Both the position numbers and the translations under genes were made by a program. Positions 38,970-50,426 of a DNA stretch of 64,000 nucleotides are shown piece after piece (within the stretch, counting starts at the first letter, position 1; every line of letters starts with the position of its first letter). The notes under the pieces are model-generated. The model did not search any database. It was not told the DNA's origin and saw only the letters and a program-made list of their open reading frames with translations. The stretch covers positions 25,284,547 to 25,348,546 of the forward strand of contig OY987263.1 in the NCBI GenBank assembly GCA_963920665.1, in the 5' to 3' direction. The stretch comes from Straminergon stramineum. Taxonomy: Eukaryota > Streptophyta > Bryopsida > Hypnales > Calliergonaceae.

Positions 38970-38978
38970 CTTTATATA
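38970..38978 (-). promoter_or_regulatory. TATA box of the hAT transposase gene
   Basis: TATATAAAG on the minus strand, about 260 bp before the ATG, immediately downstream (in gene orientation) of the GGGCGCGGAC repeat cluster. The same 9-mer marks the other two hAT-borne genes. Confidence 0.65.
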
Positions 38979-38984
38979 CTTAGG

Positions 38985-39570
38985 GAATGTAGGGGCGTGG
39001 ACTTCACCGATGTGCGTGGCAGTAGGGTGCGGACGTCTTCATTCCCAAAGTGTAGGGCGAGGACGCACACTTCAATCCTTGGCATTAGGGCACGAATAGG
39101 AAGGTAGGGCGGGGACTTGAAGTTAGGGTGCGGACTTCAGGGCGCGAACTTGAAGTCAGAGTGCGGACTCCAGGGCGTGGACTCCAGGGCGGACAATTCA
39201 CAGAGGCGGAAGACCTTGAGAGAGCGCAGCTGAATCACAGACTCCATAGTGTGGACTTGAAGTTAGGGCGCGGACTCCAAGGCGCGGACTTGAAGCCAGG
39301 GCACGAACTCCAGGGCGCGGACTTGAAGTTAAGGCGCGGACTTGAAGTCAGGGCGCGGACTCCAGGGCAGACAATTCACAGAGGCGGAAGAACTTGAGAG
39401 AGCGTAGTTGAATCATAGATTCCATAGTGTGGACTTGAAGTTGGGGCACGGACTCCAAGGCGCGGACTTGAAGCCAGGGCGCGAACTCCAGGGCGCGGAC
39501 TTGAAGTCAGGCTGCGGACTTCAGGGCACGGACTTGAAGCCAGGGCACGGACTCCAGGGCGTGGACGTGC
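38985..39570. repeat. GGGCGCGGACTTGAAG repeat array (transposase promoter side)
   Basis: About two dozen imperfect copies of a 16-20 bp unit, (A)GGGCGCGGACTTGAAG or GGGCGCGGACTCCA, run head to tail. Larger ~180-bp periods are marked by ACAATTCACAGAGGCGGAAG at about 39,188 and 39,368. Open frames here are repeat artefacts. It is probably the upstream regulatory array of the transposase gene. Confidence 0.8.
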
Positions 39571-39786
39571 TCGTCCAACACAGGAGGCAGGACTTTGAAA
39601 TGCGCTTGGGCTTTGACATTCTTCAGTCCCTCCTTTTTTTGGAGCGGGGGAACCATTAATTATAGCCTCAACAACTTGTTTTGGATTCCGACAAGGCAAT
39701 GAAGGCAAGATGCCAAATAAAGAGCTCCATTGACTAAGATTTGGAAGAAACTTCATGGAAGAGCATGTCCCCTTCATTGTGGTGAA
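39366..39786. repeat. ~400-bp segment duplicated at 42,648-43,010 (copy 1)
   Basis: From ACAATTCACAGAGGCGGAAG through GCTCGTCCAACACAGGAGGC to CCCCTTCATTGTGGTG the sequence matches 42,648-43,010 almost base for base, apart from fewer GGGCGCGGAC units in copy 2. This is a direct duplication inside the hAT element. Confidence 0.85.
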
Positions 39787-39789
39787 AGA

Positions 39790-40860
39790 TGTTAGCAAAG
39801 CTCTCCCATCCCAACTCTATGCCATTCATTTGCGTTTGGATCATTCTCTCACATATTTTTGGCTTCATTCTTGAAACTCTCACATTCCAACTTATACTAA
39901 TTTTTTTCTTTTGGTTGAATCATTCTTTCTTCTATTTTGTTCCTAAAACACTCCTATCCCAGCTCAAAGCCAAATGTTCATTTTTTGTTCCATCATTCCT
40001 TTCCCTATTTTTTTGAATCATTCCTAAAACTCTCCCATCCCAATTCATTGTTCTTTTTTTTATTTTTTGAATCATCTCCTTTTCTAGTTTGTTTTGCTTC
40101 ATTATTTAGCAAGACTCTTTTCTAGTTTTCTTCCAACTCCATGCCGATCTTGATTTGTTGAATCATTCCCTTTCCTATTTCATTTTTGCTTATTTCCTAA
40201 AGTTCTCCCACCCCAATTCAAAGCCATTAATTTTTTGTTCCACCATTCCCTTTCCTATTTTTTTTGGCTTTGGATTCCTAAACACTTCCATGCCATTTTT
40301 TGGGGGTGGAATAATTCCCTTTCCTATTTTATTTGTTTCATTAGGAAAGTTGTTCCATCCCAAGTTATACAAAAACTAAATGGCATTATTATTCCCATCC
40401 TAGTTTTTTTGGGCTTGATTAGCAAAATTGCTCCATTCCAACCCAAGACCCAACTCCCCCAAGGCCATTGAAATGATTTAATTTTTGTATTCCCTAAACC
40501 CTTTCTAATTTTTTTTGGTTTCATTTGCAAGATTATTCTATCCCAACTCAATGCCATTTATTTTTTGGTATATCATTTACTTCCTAATTTTTTGTGGGCT
40601 TCATTTGCAACATTATCCCATGCCATCCCAATGCCCTTTATTTTTTGTATATCATTCCCTCCCTAGTTTTTTTTGGCTTGATTAGCAAAATTGTTCCATC
40701 CCACCTCAATGCACTTTATTTTTCATATATCATTCACTCCCTATTTTTTTTGGCTTGATTAGCAAAACTCTTACATTCCAACTCAAGGCCATTTAGTTTT
40801 GTGGTATCCCAACTCAATGATAAATTATTTTTACGGTATCAAATTGAAGTCTTTCCATTC
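39790..40860. repeat. minisatellite of ~80-bp units (CCATCCCAACTCAATGCCATT family), array 1
   Basis: Degenerate units of roughly 70-90 bp, each with TTCCCTTTCCTATTTTTTTTGG, CTTCATT(A/C)GCAAAAT and CCATCCCAACTCAATGCCATT. The same family makes arrays at 43,225-44,103 and 50,427-51,115. The segment with GTTATACAAAAACTAAATGG near 40,360 recurs near 50,630. Frames through it are not genes. Confidence 0.8.
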
Positions 40861-42212
40861 TCTTTGCATGTCATATACACAAAGTAGGTAAGAAAAAAAA
40901 TTGAGGATAAAGGCTATCATATGCATTAGAAAATCAACATTGGCAATCGACACCTTGCATTAAATCTTTAGGGTCACTCCATCCCAACTCCATTCCAACT
41001 CAATGATAAATTTTATTACAATACATTTCCATTCTCTTCACATGTCATAAAAAAATAGATAATAAAAAAATATGAAGTTAAAGGCCATCACATGCATTAG
41101 AAAATCAAGAATGACAATGGATACTTTGCATTAAATATTGAGTAGAAAAATTTAACCCATTTGTTTATGGTACATGGGGCAAAAGACTCTTTAATAAAAA
41201 AGAAAATAGTTAAAAAAAAATTCCTATCCATTTAGGTCCCAACTTTGTATAAAATAGAATTGTAGGCCCTTACATCGGATCCTACCCTTGGATTCCCTGC
41301 TTGCCTCGAATTCTCTTCCTTGGATTTCTTTCTCCCCGTTTTTCTTTGCTAGAATTATATTTTAGCAAAAAATCAAATTCAAGTATTTGTGTTTGGGATT
41401 TAGGCCCTTAGGCTCAAACATTGTAACTTGTAACTAAAGTTTTGAATCATACTGAAATTAAATTTACGAAAGTTTGGATGACCCCATCCCTCGTTATGGG
41501 CATTGAATTTCAAAGCACTTACATTTGAAGTCAATGCCATTTTGGGGGGTTGGATAACTTGGAAGGGAACCATTTCTAAGAAAATAGCTACAAGGGATGG
41601 TTTTTGAATGGAAGCTCAGATCTTCCATTCTTTTGGATTCACGTGAAGGGACTAATATTTGAAAATGCTTGGTATAAGGGTTTTTGGAATAATTGATAGA
41701 ATGAATTTTATTAATGAACCCATAGGTTTTATTTCTTCAAATCCATCATTCATAATAAAGGATTCAATTTGAGGCATATTAACTAAAAGAAATTTATTTC
41801 GGAAACGAGAAATTACAAGTTACATTTTCTTCTAAATATAAAGGGATTGTTTGTTTTTGCTCATATCTCTTCATTGTCTAGCCTTTGTGGCTTGTCCTGT
41901 TGTGTATTTTTTTTTATGCAATGGTTCTTTCCATTTGTTAAAAAAACAAAAAAAATGTAAAGGGATTCAAGTTTTTTTTATTACCTGGCAGTTGGTACAA
42001 GGGACTATTGCTTAATTGAACGTACAAGTTAAATTGAAGTAGAATGATTGTGAATGCCAATCCATGATTACGAATCATTGGTACAAGAAATTGATTTTCA
42101 CATGAACTTACAAGTTATATTGATTTGAATGCATGAGAAGGGTTCTTTTCTAAAGGTAATTGCTACATCTATTTGTTATTTAATTCAACCCTAACCCATT
42201 AACTCAAAGCAT

Positions 42213-42240
42213 AAACCCTAAACCCTAAACCCTAAACCCT
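42213..42240. repeat. interstitial telomere-type repeat (AAACCCT)4
   Basis: Four perfect copies of AAACCCT, the complement of the plant telomere unit TTTAGGG, inside the hAT element. Confidence 0.9.
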
Positions 42241-42299
42241 GCACTCTTGAAACCCTTGGTCAGAATAATTCAAGAAGTTGGAGGGTGGAACTTCACTAC

Positions 42300-42800
42300 G
42301 CTAGCGCTACTCAGGGCGTGGACGTCATCATAGGGCGGGGACTGAAGGGCGGGGACTCCAAGTGAGGGCGGGGACTTGAAGTTAGGGCGCGGACTCCACG
42401 GTGAAACTCCACTACATAAATGTAGGTGCGCACATGGGGATGCATTGGGCATGGGATCCCTCCTTCTTCCTATTTAATGGTCTTGGAAGATGGTGTCCCC
42501 CCTTTTCATGGAAAGAGGGAAACATTAAATGCTGTCACACCTTTCTTTAGAGTCCTCACATTCATGGAGAGACAAGAATGCTTCCTCTCACAAATGTTTT
42601 TGCTGAATGGGCTGTGTCAGGGTGCGGACGCAGGGCGTGGACTTCAGGGCGGACAATTCACAGAGGTGGAGGAACTTAAGAGAGCGCAACTAAATCACAG
42701 ACTCCATAGTGTGGATTTGAAGTTAGGGCGCAGACTCTAGGGCGCGGACTTGAAGCTAGGGCGCGAACTCCAGGGCGTGGACGTGCTCGTCCAGCACAGG
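42300..42800. repeat. orphan GGGCG(C/G)GGAC repeat cluster with no gene attached
   Basis: Repeats at about 42,310-42,400 and 42,615-42,790 resemble the promoter array at 38,985-39,570. The second part belongs to the ~400-bp duplication. No gene start follows on either strand, so it looks like a duplicated or gene-less promoter module. Confidence 0.6.
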
Positions 42801-43010
42801 AGGCAGGACTTTGAAATGCGCTTGGGCTTTGACATTCTTCAGTCCCTCCTTTTTTTGGAGCGGGGGAACCATTAGTTATAGCCTCAACAACTTGTTTTGG
42901 ATTCTGACAAGGCAATGAAAGCAAGATGCCAAATAAAGAGCTCCATTGACTAAGATTTGGAAGAAACTTCATGGAAGAGTATGTCCCCTTCATTGTGGTG
43001 GGAAATGTTT
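42648..43010. repeat. ~400-bp duplication, copy 2
   Basis: The counterpart of 39,366-39,786 in direct orientation, ending at CCCCTTCATTGTGGTGG. Confidence 0.85.
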
Positions 43011-43224
43011 TTCCTTACTTCTTGCAACACTTCAAACTACTTTGAACCAACAAATAGTTTAGGGTGTAAAAAAAAGACTCTAAATTCTAAAGTGTTTAGG
43101 ACACTTTGAGGAAATATTTAGGAAATGTTTTGGAAATGTAGTGTATTAGATAAAAGGGTAAAACCTCATTTTGTTTAAAATGAAAGAAATAGTAGGGGGT
43201 TAAAAAAAATTCTAGGCCTTCAAT

Positions 43225-44103
43225 ACGTCACTTGAATTTTTAATTCCATCATTCCCTTTCCTATCTTGGGGGGCTTCATTCCTAAAACTCTTCCATCCCA
43301 CCTCAATGCCATTAATTTTTTTGTAAATCATTCAATTTTCTTTTTGGCTTCATGAACTCTTTAAACACTTCCATTTCAACTATTTGCCCTCTGTTTTTTG
43401 TTCCACCATTTCTCTCTTCATTAATTCCTAAAACTCTTTTATTCCAACTCCATGGCAATATTTATTTGTTGCATCATTTCCTTTCCTATTTTTTTGGCTT
43501 TCCATTTTTTTTCCTTCATTTATTCCTAAAACTCTTTTATTCCAACTTTAAGCAAGCTTTTTTTTATTCCATCATTCCCTTTCCTATTTTTTTTACTCAT
43601 TAGCAAAATTCTTCCATCCCAACTCAATAATAAATGTTTTTTATGGTACCAAATTGGAGTCTTTCCATTCACTTCCCATTTCTCATATGAAGAAATAGGT
43701 AATCAATAATAAGATTTGTTTCATATCTCTTTCACATTTGTTTGCTTTTATTAACATTTAAAATGCACTTACATTCCAATGGATTGACATTTCTTTCCCT
43801 TCCCTAGTTTTCGTCATTGATTGGAAATGAATCCTACTCCAATTCAATGACATTTAATTTCATTCCCTAAATGTTTTTATCATTAAATCCTATTCCAATT
43901 CAATGACATTACATTTCTTCACCTAATTTTTTTTATCATTGAATATTTGAATCCTATTTCAACTCAATGACATTTCATTTCCTTACCTAAACTTTATCCC
44001 CATTGAATCCTAATCCAATTCAATGACATTTCATTTTTCTCACTAACTTTTTTATTTATTAAATCCTATTCTAACTCAAAGACATTTTACTTCCTTCCCT
44101 AAT
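43225..44103. repeat. minisatellite array 2, left of the piggyBac insertion
   Basis: The same ~80-bp family as 39,790-40,860, grading into CAATTCAATGACATTTCATTTCC units. It stops at the TTAA (44,104-44,107) where piggyBac inserted and resumes at 50,427. Confidence 0.75.
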
Positions 44104-44737
44104 TTAACCCCTAAAGGACCAGACTGCGTTTTTTGGCAACATAGCGATTTTGGGCAGGTACATGTGAGTGGAGATTTGCATATTTTAGGCTGAAATTTTA
44201 ATAGAAGGTGGGGACGAGGAATATCTTCCATGAGCACTAAATTTCATTGAAGTTGAGTCTACAAGTGAAAAGTTATGATGCAATATGTTGTTTGTTTTTC
44301 AACTGGGGCAGCAAGGGCAGGGACATTTACACTACACTCAAAATTTCTAAAAGGTGCCCACAATTGAGAGGGCAGTGGAGGGGGCAGGGGGTCCCAACAT
44401 GTAATGCCTGGGTCCTTTCTTGAGTTTGGTCTGACATGCTGTAGCCAAAGTAAATGCACTCACTGCCATAAACTAGAAATGCGGTTCAGGCAGTTGGGAC
44501 AGCTGAAGTCCGATGACATAGACAATATAACCGCCACAGTGAAGTTCATACTCACAAGGCAACTGATTGGGCTACACATGGAATTTCTAAGCCATAGAAA
44601 AGCAAAGTAAATGAAGAATTCAAGACAAAAATGCACATATCTTTAATATAATCAATTTTTTTAGTTATTAGTACTTTAGGCCTATGTTTCTAAATGACAA
44701 TATAAGTTTTGAATCTACTTGCTAGTAGATTCTAATA

Positions 44738-44985
44738 TTTCAAACAACTCTAAAAATCTGATGTACTCAATCACTGACATCCAGAACCGCCATCTCTCGA
44801 CAGAATTGAAGGCAACTATAATCAAGGCATGAGCAGCCATATCAAATTCTGATTCTACTTGCACTACTTACCAAAATCTTGAACAATTCTAAAATTTGGA
44901 GTACTCAATCACTGACATCAAGAACCGCCATCTCTCCATAGAATTGAAGGTGACATTTATCATAGTATCTGCAAACACATGAAAT
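44738..44985. repeat. ~125-bp tandem duplication in the piggyBac left region
   Basis: Both copies contain GTACTCAATCACTGACATC, GAACCGCCATCTCTC and AGAATTGAAGG in order. Location between the TIR and the coding region suits a subterminal or promoter repeat. Confidence 0.65.
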
Positions 44986-45144
44986 TGAAAACCACAAATT
45001 CAAGAGCGCCTCCAAATCACTAATGCAATAAAGGACATGTCTTCACAAATCCATAACTAGAAGTGTCCTACTTTCCCATCACAAATACATATTAGCGACA
45101 AGTCTGAAATTTGAGAGAGGGTATCACAATCCCATAACTTCGGC

Positions 45145-48100
45145 ATGGATGGGTCTTTGCACGTAGATTGCAGTCATAGTGAATCCACAGTTGTTGTCAC
45201 TAGTAGTGAGACCGGTAGTGTAGTTCCAACGTTGTTGCAGGAAGCTCCAGCATCCCCAAGGCTTGAGAGGTCGTGCAACCAGCCTCCATTGACGATACCA
45301 TCAACATCTACATGTAGCACATCGACATTGGCTGCTCTTGTTCCACGTCTCGAGCTTTTGCAAACAAAGCTACAACAATTATTGGCAGAGCATGAAGGAG
45401 CCAGTTCCTCCCAAGTTTCAAGAGTGGTGGCGCTCCTTGACATTGACCACTTGAAGTTGCTACCTGTTCAGAAAGGGACATCGAAGTGGCCACATCATCC
45501 ACAAGCAGCGAACTTCCGACACCACTTTTATAGACAAGCAGCTCATGTACTAGGTTGGAGAGAAAGACAGCAATTTCATACAGACATTCATTGTTTCATC
45601 AAGGACGACGTGTGGCCTGATCTACCTTCCAAATTGAGCAAAGTAGGAGACAAACGAGATGCCAAGACTTCCACGCTTTCTCAAAGGAAAATGGGTATGT
45701 ACATTTTTTGACTCCTACATTGGCATACTAGATAGTACTAGAATCTGTGAGGTCTTTAGGGGTAGGTAAATGAAGAAGTCTAGGCACAGCTAAAGCATTG
45801 TCTGTTCCCTATTATTTTCATGATAGCCAAGACTAGATAACGAGGTTTTGTATGCTGAATCAGTAAGTTGTATTAAAAAATATATTACAATAACTAGATA
45901 GAAGGTGAATCACAAAGGACATTCTACCGGTACAAGTTAGTTCCACTTTGAATTAGTTGGACCTTTAGAAAGTCAAAGAGAACATTGGTCCATTGAACAG
46001 TTGGCATGAAACTCACTATTCTGTTCCAAAGGAATTATGTGCTAACTGCATATGCATACAATGTAGAATCTGTTTCATTTTTTTAAAAACTAACATCTAA
46101 GTGTTGAACTGAACATACATCTTCTGTTCACAAAGCACCAAATACTAGAGGAATTCTAGTTTCATGAGCAATGTCAGCTCACTGTCCAGTTCATGATAAT
46201 CTCTCAAAACGAAAACAAAAACAAAAAACAGAGTTTTAGTGGTTACTTACTTCTGTTCTTACGATGTGGTGCAACTCGCACAGGATGACATTCCGCCCCG
46301 TAGAAGCGCTCGGATCAATGCAGCAGGGCGACACACTCCACATCATTGGAGTGGTGAAGAAGATCGTCGATCTAAACCGGAACACACCGATAGCAGCAAT
46401 AGTGAGGAAGCCATTGGAGATGGAGAACCGCGCATCAATCATGGATTGCTCCCACCAGTGTTGCTACAACACAAAAATCTATTTCCTAACAATACAGAAG
46501 ACTCGATCAGTGACCGTGGAGAAATGGAGATTGGTGACGCAGAAGACGACTTCAATGCATCGCAAGAAATGGATTTACTTGCTCCTGGCCGAGATTCAAG
46601 TTGCGGCGACTTCACTGACTCTGACTCTGAGGACTCCTCCGACCCTGATGAAGGTCTTCACTGGCCTCCCGAAATGCTCCATTCTTCGCTCTCATTACAG
46701 CGACGATGGCAATGTCTCCATCGCCGAGAAGTCCAGACACAAGTGAGTGCAGTCGATGGAGCCAAGGAACGTGATCGTTGCTGCAAGGCAATGGGCGGGA
46801 AGACTGGCAAAGGGAGGGACAGTGTCAGATCGACACAGGAATTTAGGGAGGAGGTGGGTCAAGAGCGGGAGGAGGTGAGCTGGCAGGAGGTGGGCCGGCA
46901 AGAGGGGGGGTGGGAGCAGGAGGAGGTGAGCGGGCAGGAGGGGGGCCAACAGGAGGGGGGGCAGGAGCGGGAAGAGGTGAGCGGCCAGAAGGAGGGGGGG
47001 CAGGAGCGGGAGGAGGTGAGCTGGCAGGAGGGGGGCCAGCAAGAGGGGGGGCAGGAGCGGGAGGAGGGGGGCCAGCAGGAGCTGGGCTGTGAGGAGCTGG
47101 GCCAGGAGGAGCCAGAAGATGAAATTTTTCCCTCCATAGTGCAGGAGCAAGGTCTCCAGTCTGTAGAGGGAAATGGGGGAAGGATCCTAGACCAAGAGGA
47201 GGATTTTGTACACATGTTTGAAGGTTATGATATAATGAATGATGGATATAATTCAGAGTATGACATGGTTATGAGTGAAAACGAGAGTATCCATGGAGTA
47301 AACGAAATTGCACATGACGGAGGTTATAGTGGTGATGATGGGGATCCCGGTAATCGGAATGGTGTGAAACATCTTTTTAGAGATTCAACATGGTCACGAT
47401 CTAATTTTACTTACTCCCCTAAAGCGCATGAATTTGTAGGCATGTCATGCCCTAATACAAATTTACGTAGAATGCCGACATTCATAACATTGTTCTCTTT
47501 GTTTTGGCCTCATACTCTTTTGCGCAAGATAGTGGTTGAAACAAACCGGTATGCTAGGACACCGGATGAGCGTGGAATTATACCCGGAGGAACAACATGG
47601 GAGCCTTTGACCGTGGCGGCTCTAAAGGTGTATATGGCGGCATCCATGTTGATTGGATTGAAAAGACAACCAAACAAGAAGACATATTGGGCAAAAAAAG
47701 GTTCTTTCTTCCATTGTCCTCGAATTTCTCAAATTTTTACACGTGCTAGGTTCCAAGCTATCACAAGATGTCTTCATATTACAAATCCAGCTACTTATGT
47801 GAGGGAAAGAGAACTACCGGGCTATGACAAAATGGGACAAGTCCGATGGCTAGTGAATGATATAAGGGATAATTTCAAACGCAATTGGACACTAGGAAAA
47901 TACCTAACTATTGATCAGATGATGATTAGGTATAAAGGGACCTATTGTCCCGCTAGGCAATACATGCCTAAGAAACCCCAAAAATGGGGCATCAAGGTGT
48001 GGTGCCTTGCAGACTCTATGACGAAATATGTATACAACTTTGACATTTATTGTGGAGCCAATCCAAATTTGGCATTGGATGAGGTACCAGTGGTAGTTCG

Positions 48101-48956
48101 TGGAGAACCTCGATTAGCTCACAATGTTGTGATGGATTTAGTACGAGGCCTTGCGGGCAAGGGTCATGTTCTTGTCATGGATAGCTTCTTCTCTAGCATA
48201 GGGTTATTCATGGAGTTGGCCGCTATCCACACTTATGCCACGGGGACAATACGGTGTAATCGTGTGGGTTTACCTTCTGAGTTGAAGACATTGAAGGATT
48301 GGACCAATTCTCCACAAGGGACACTGCAATGGAAAATGCATGAGAGTAAAAGAATTACTTGTGTCCTTTGGAAAGATAGACGTCCTGTACTTCTAATTTC
48401 CACACATGCATTGCCAATAGGTTTTCCTTGTGTCTCGGTTCCTACGGTGCCTCGTAGAAATGGAGCAGTGCGAAATCCCATCCCCACTTCACTAGTGCAC
48501 TTGGAATATACCACCCATATGAGGGGGGTGGATGTTGCGGATCAATTGCGGGCATCATATTCATGCCAAACTAGATCACACAAGTGGTGGCACCGTGTGT
48601 TTTTTTTCCTCCTAGACACGACGGTGGTCAATATGTATATTTTTTACAAAGGCTTTCTACAGATAAATAATTGTGGTAGAAATCCAATGACACACCTACA
48701 ATTCAAGGCAAATTTGTGTGATGCTCTATTACAAAATTGGAAGGGACGTGGGATGGATATTGAGGAGGAGGATTCAAGGAGACATTTGCCAACATGGAGC
48801 CGCATACGCCGCCCTTGTCTACTTTGTGGTGACCCATCTTGTCGTTTTTATTGTCGTGCACACAATAGGGCATACCTTTGCCTAAACCGTGGTTGCTTTG
48901 AAGAGTTCCACTATGGACATGGAGGCACACGCCGTGAACGTCAAGCAACCATTTGA
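45145..48956 (+). CDS. piggyBac transposase (DDE_Tnp_1_7 type) with C-terminal Cys-rich domain
   Basis: The main exon (46,240-48,956) is intact. Its core has LTIDQMMIRYKG, the signature QYMPKKPQKWGIKVW, VLVMDSFFSS, GTIRCNRVGLP and MRGVDVADQL...KWWHRVFFFLLD. Numbered from the frame start at 46,239, the catalytic acids are D559, D648 and D765 (with D768), spaced as in known piggyBac transposases. The C-terminus carries a Cys-rich domain (CLLCGDPSCRFYC...CLNRGCFEEFHYGH). The N-terminal part is acidic with a GQEREEVSGQEGG-type repeat. A candidate exon 1 (45,145-45,694) joins at GT 45,695 and AG 46,239 in frame, giving about 1,088 residues; its fold is unrecognised and this splice is an inference. 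Family role: TTAA-specific, precise cut-and-paste. Confidence 0.88.
46850..47110 (+). repeat. coding minisatellite in the piggyBac transposase N-terminal region
   Basis: Units of GGGGCAGGAGCGGGAGGAGG and GTGAGCTGGCAGGAGG repeat in frame, encoding Gly/Glu/Gln-rich peptides. This region is likely to vary in length between copies. Confidence 0.8.
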
Positions 48957-49204
48957 GGGTATGTTCATTTTATTCTCTTCCCTATTTTTTTATCCTTTCT
49001 CTTCCTTGTGTTTTTTTTATCATTTCCCTTCCCTATTTTTTTTATCCTTTCTTTATATTTTTTTCCCATACTTATGATAGTACTTTTACCATGAAAAAAA
49101 TGTCTTATGTTATACTTATGAACTCCAAAATGATCTAAGAGTAATTTTACATTTTCAAATGGCCTAAAGATATATAATGCTTGGAGTCACAGGTTCAAGA
49201 AGTT

Positions 49205-49282
49205 CCTATTCTTGGAGAAGGAAGGCCCTTGGAGAAGGAAGGCCCCTGGAGAAGGAAGGCTCCTGGAGAAGGAAGGCTCCTG
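49205..49282. repeat. 17-bp minisatellite (TGGAGAAGGAAGGC.CC)
   Basis: Four to five near-perfect head-to-tail copies, shortly after the transposase stop codon. Confidence 0.8.
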
Positions 49283-49289
49283 GAGTGAG

Positions 49290-49563
49290 CATTACAAAAA
49301 ATTTGGACCCTGGAAGAGGCCGCGACTTTGCTGCCGCAGTGGTGCAATTAGGGAAAAAATATTTTTTTCAAAAAAATAATTTTTTTTCTGAAATGACGTG
49401 GCACGAGTGCGACCACGTCGGATATGGCGATTTTTTTTTTTTAAATTCTTTTTTTTTTTTTTGGCAGTTTTTTTTTTAATTTTTTTTTCGAAAAATATTT
49501 TCTGTACTGGCACCGCGCTGCGCCGCGAAACGGCCTCTTTCAGGGTCCAAATTTTTTCTAATG
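49290..49563. mobile_element. inverted-repeat element, CATTA-AAAAAATTTGGACCC family, copy 2
   Basis: The ends CATTACAAAAAATTTGGACC and, inward from the right, CATTAGAAAAAATTTGGACC continue as CTG(G/A)AAGAGGCCG (about 32-bp TIRs). The middle has GACGTGGCACGAGTGCGACC followed by GTC, matching the centre of the copy at 9,876-10,360. It is nested within the piggyBac element. Confidence 0.75.
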
Positions 49564-50422
49564 GGGAGGGCAAATGAGAGGAGGGGCTGGGGGGAAGCTT
49601 GAGGGTGCTCCTCGAGGGCCACCTGGCCACCTGGAAGAGGGGTAGGCGCTGCAAGAGGCGGGGTGAGCGCAGCAGGAAGAGGGGGGTGGGCCACCTTCAG
49701 CCCAGACCCTGGTTGGCAGGCGACCTGCAATCCGAAGTCTGGCAAGCCCCCCAAAAGCAGGGCCAGCTTTTGGAGGCCTGAGGGTGGCGTTGGTCGCCCG
49801 GCATTTTGATTGAGGATACCCTTGTTTTGGCCTGCCCTACAAAGGAGTAGGTGTGAGCACTCAATCTTGTTCAGAAATCGGCGAGATTTTAGAATCTGAT
49901 GTTGCCAAAAAACTTCCATGATAAAAGAGACAACATTGGAGGTGATGACCGTTTACTTTGTGTACACATTTTTTTATGAAGAAGATATAAAATTCTACAA
50001 ATTTGGAAGTGTATGCCATTTTTGGCAAACATGTTTGCACATTTCAATTTTTTCCTACATGTTCTTCAATTCCAAACAACTTGAAATTTTTGGAGCATGT
50101 ATTTTACTTATCATGGAGAAAGAATTCAAAATTGCACAAGTGACACGGACCATTACAAAGGTGAATTAGCCCATCCGAAGTGCAGCTGCCCGGATTTTCC
50201 AAGCACTAAAAAAAGCATTCTGGTCACCCTAAACACTAATTTCTTCCAATCCACGCGGTCAAACCTTTTCAAAAAAATACAGTATATTTCTGAACCACCC
50301 TATTACAAGATCCTACGGTTACATGTGGAAATAATTGAACTCATTTTTTTTTTCCCTCCTTGCAATAGAAATGACAGTTTTGGAGCGGTTTTAGTGAAAT
50401 CATAGTGAAGGAACTTTAGGGG
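49564..50422. other. right part of the piggyBac element, no gene seen
   Basis: A GC-rich 350-bp patch (49,564-49,910) with purine-rich repeats is followed by AT-rich DNA up to the right TIR. Open frames are short and not protein-like. Confidence 0.5.
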
Positions 50423-50426
50423 TTAA

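Larger units (their letters stand above)
44108..50422 (+). mobile_element. complete piggyBac transposon nested in the hAT element (6.3 kb)
   Basis: TTAA at 44,104-44,107 and 50,423-50,426 flank ends that both read CCCCTAAAG inward (9-bp perfect TIR). TTAA target and CCC tips are diagnostic for piggyBac. Surrounding minisatellite of one family lies on both sides, confirming a clean insertion. The element contains a long uninterrupted DDD transposase frame (plus), a candidate first exon, a 5' tandem duplication (44,738-44,985), a 17-bp minisatellite and a nested inverted-repeat element. Since the transposase has no stop while the surrounding hAT genes have several, this insertion is probably younger. 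Confidence 0.92.

Noticed and set aside
39128..39798. repetitive frames (GRGLQGADLKPG and similar)
   Set aside because: They are translations of the GGGCGCGGAC repeat array, and the duplicate at 42,426-42,993 gives the same artefact.
46695..47215. Leu/Pro- and Ser/Cys-rich minus-strand frames
   Set aside because: They are antisense readings of the coding minisatellite in the piggyBac transposase.
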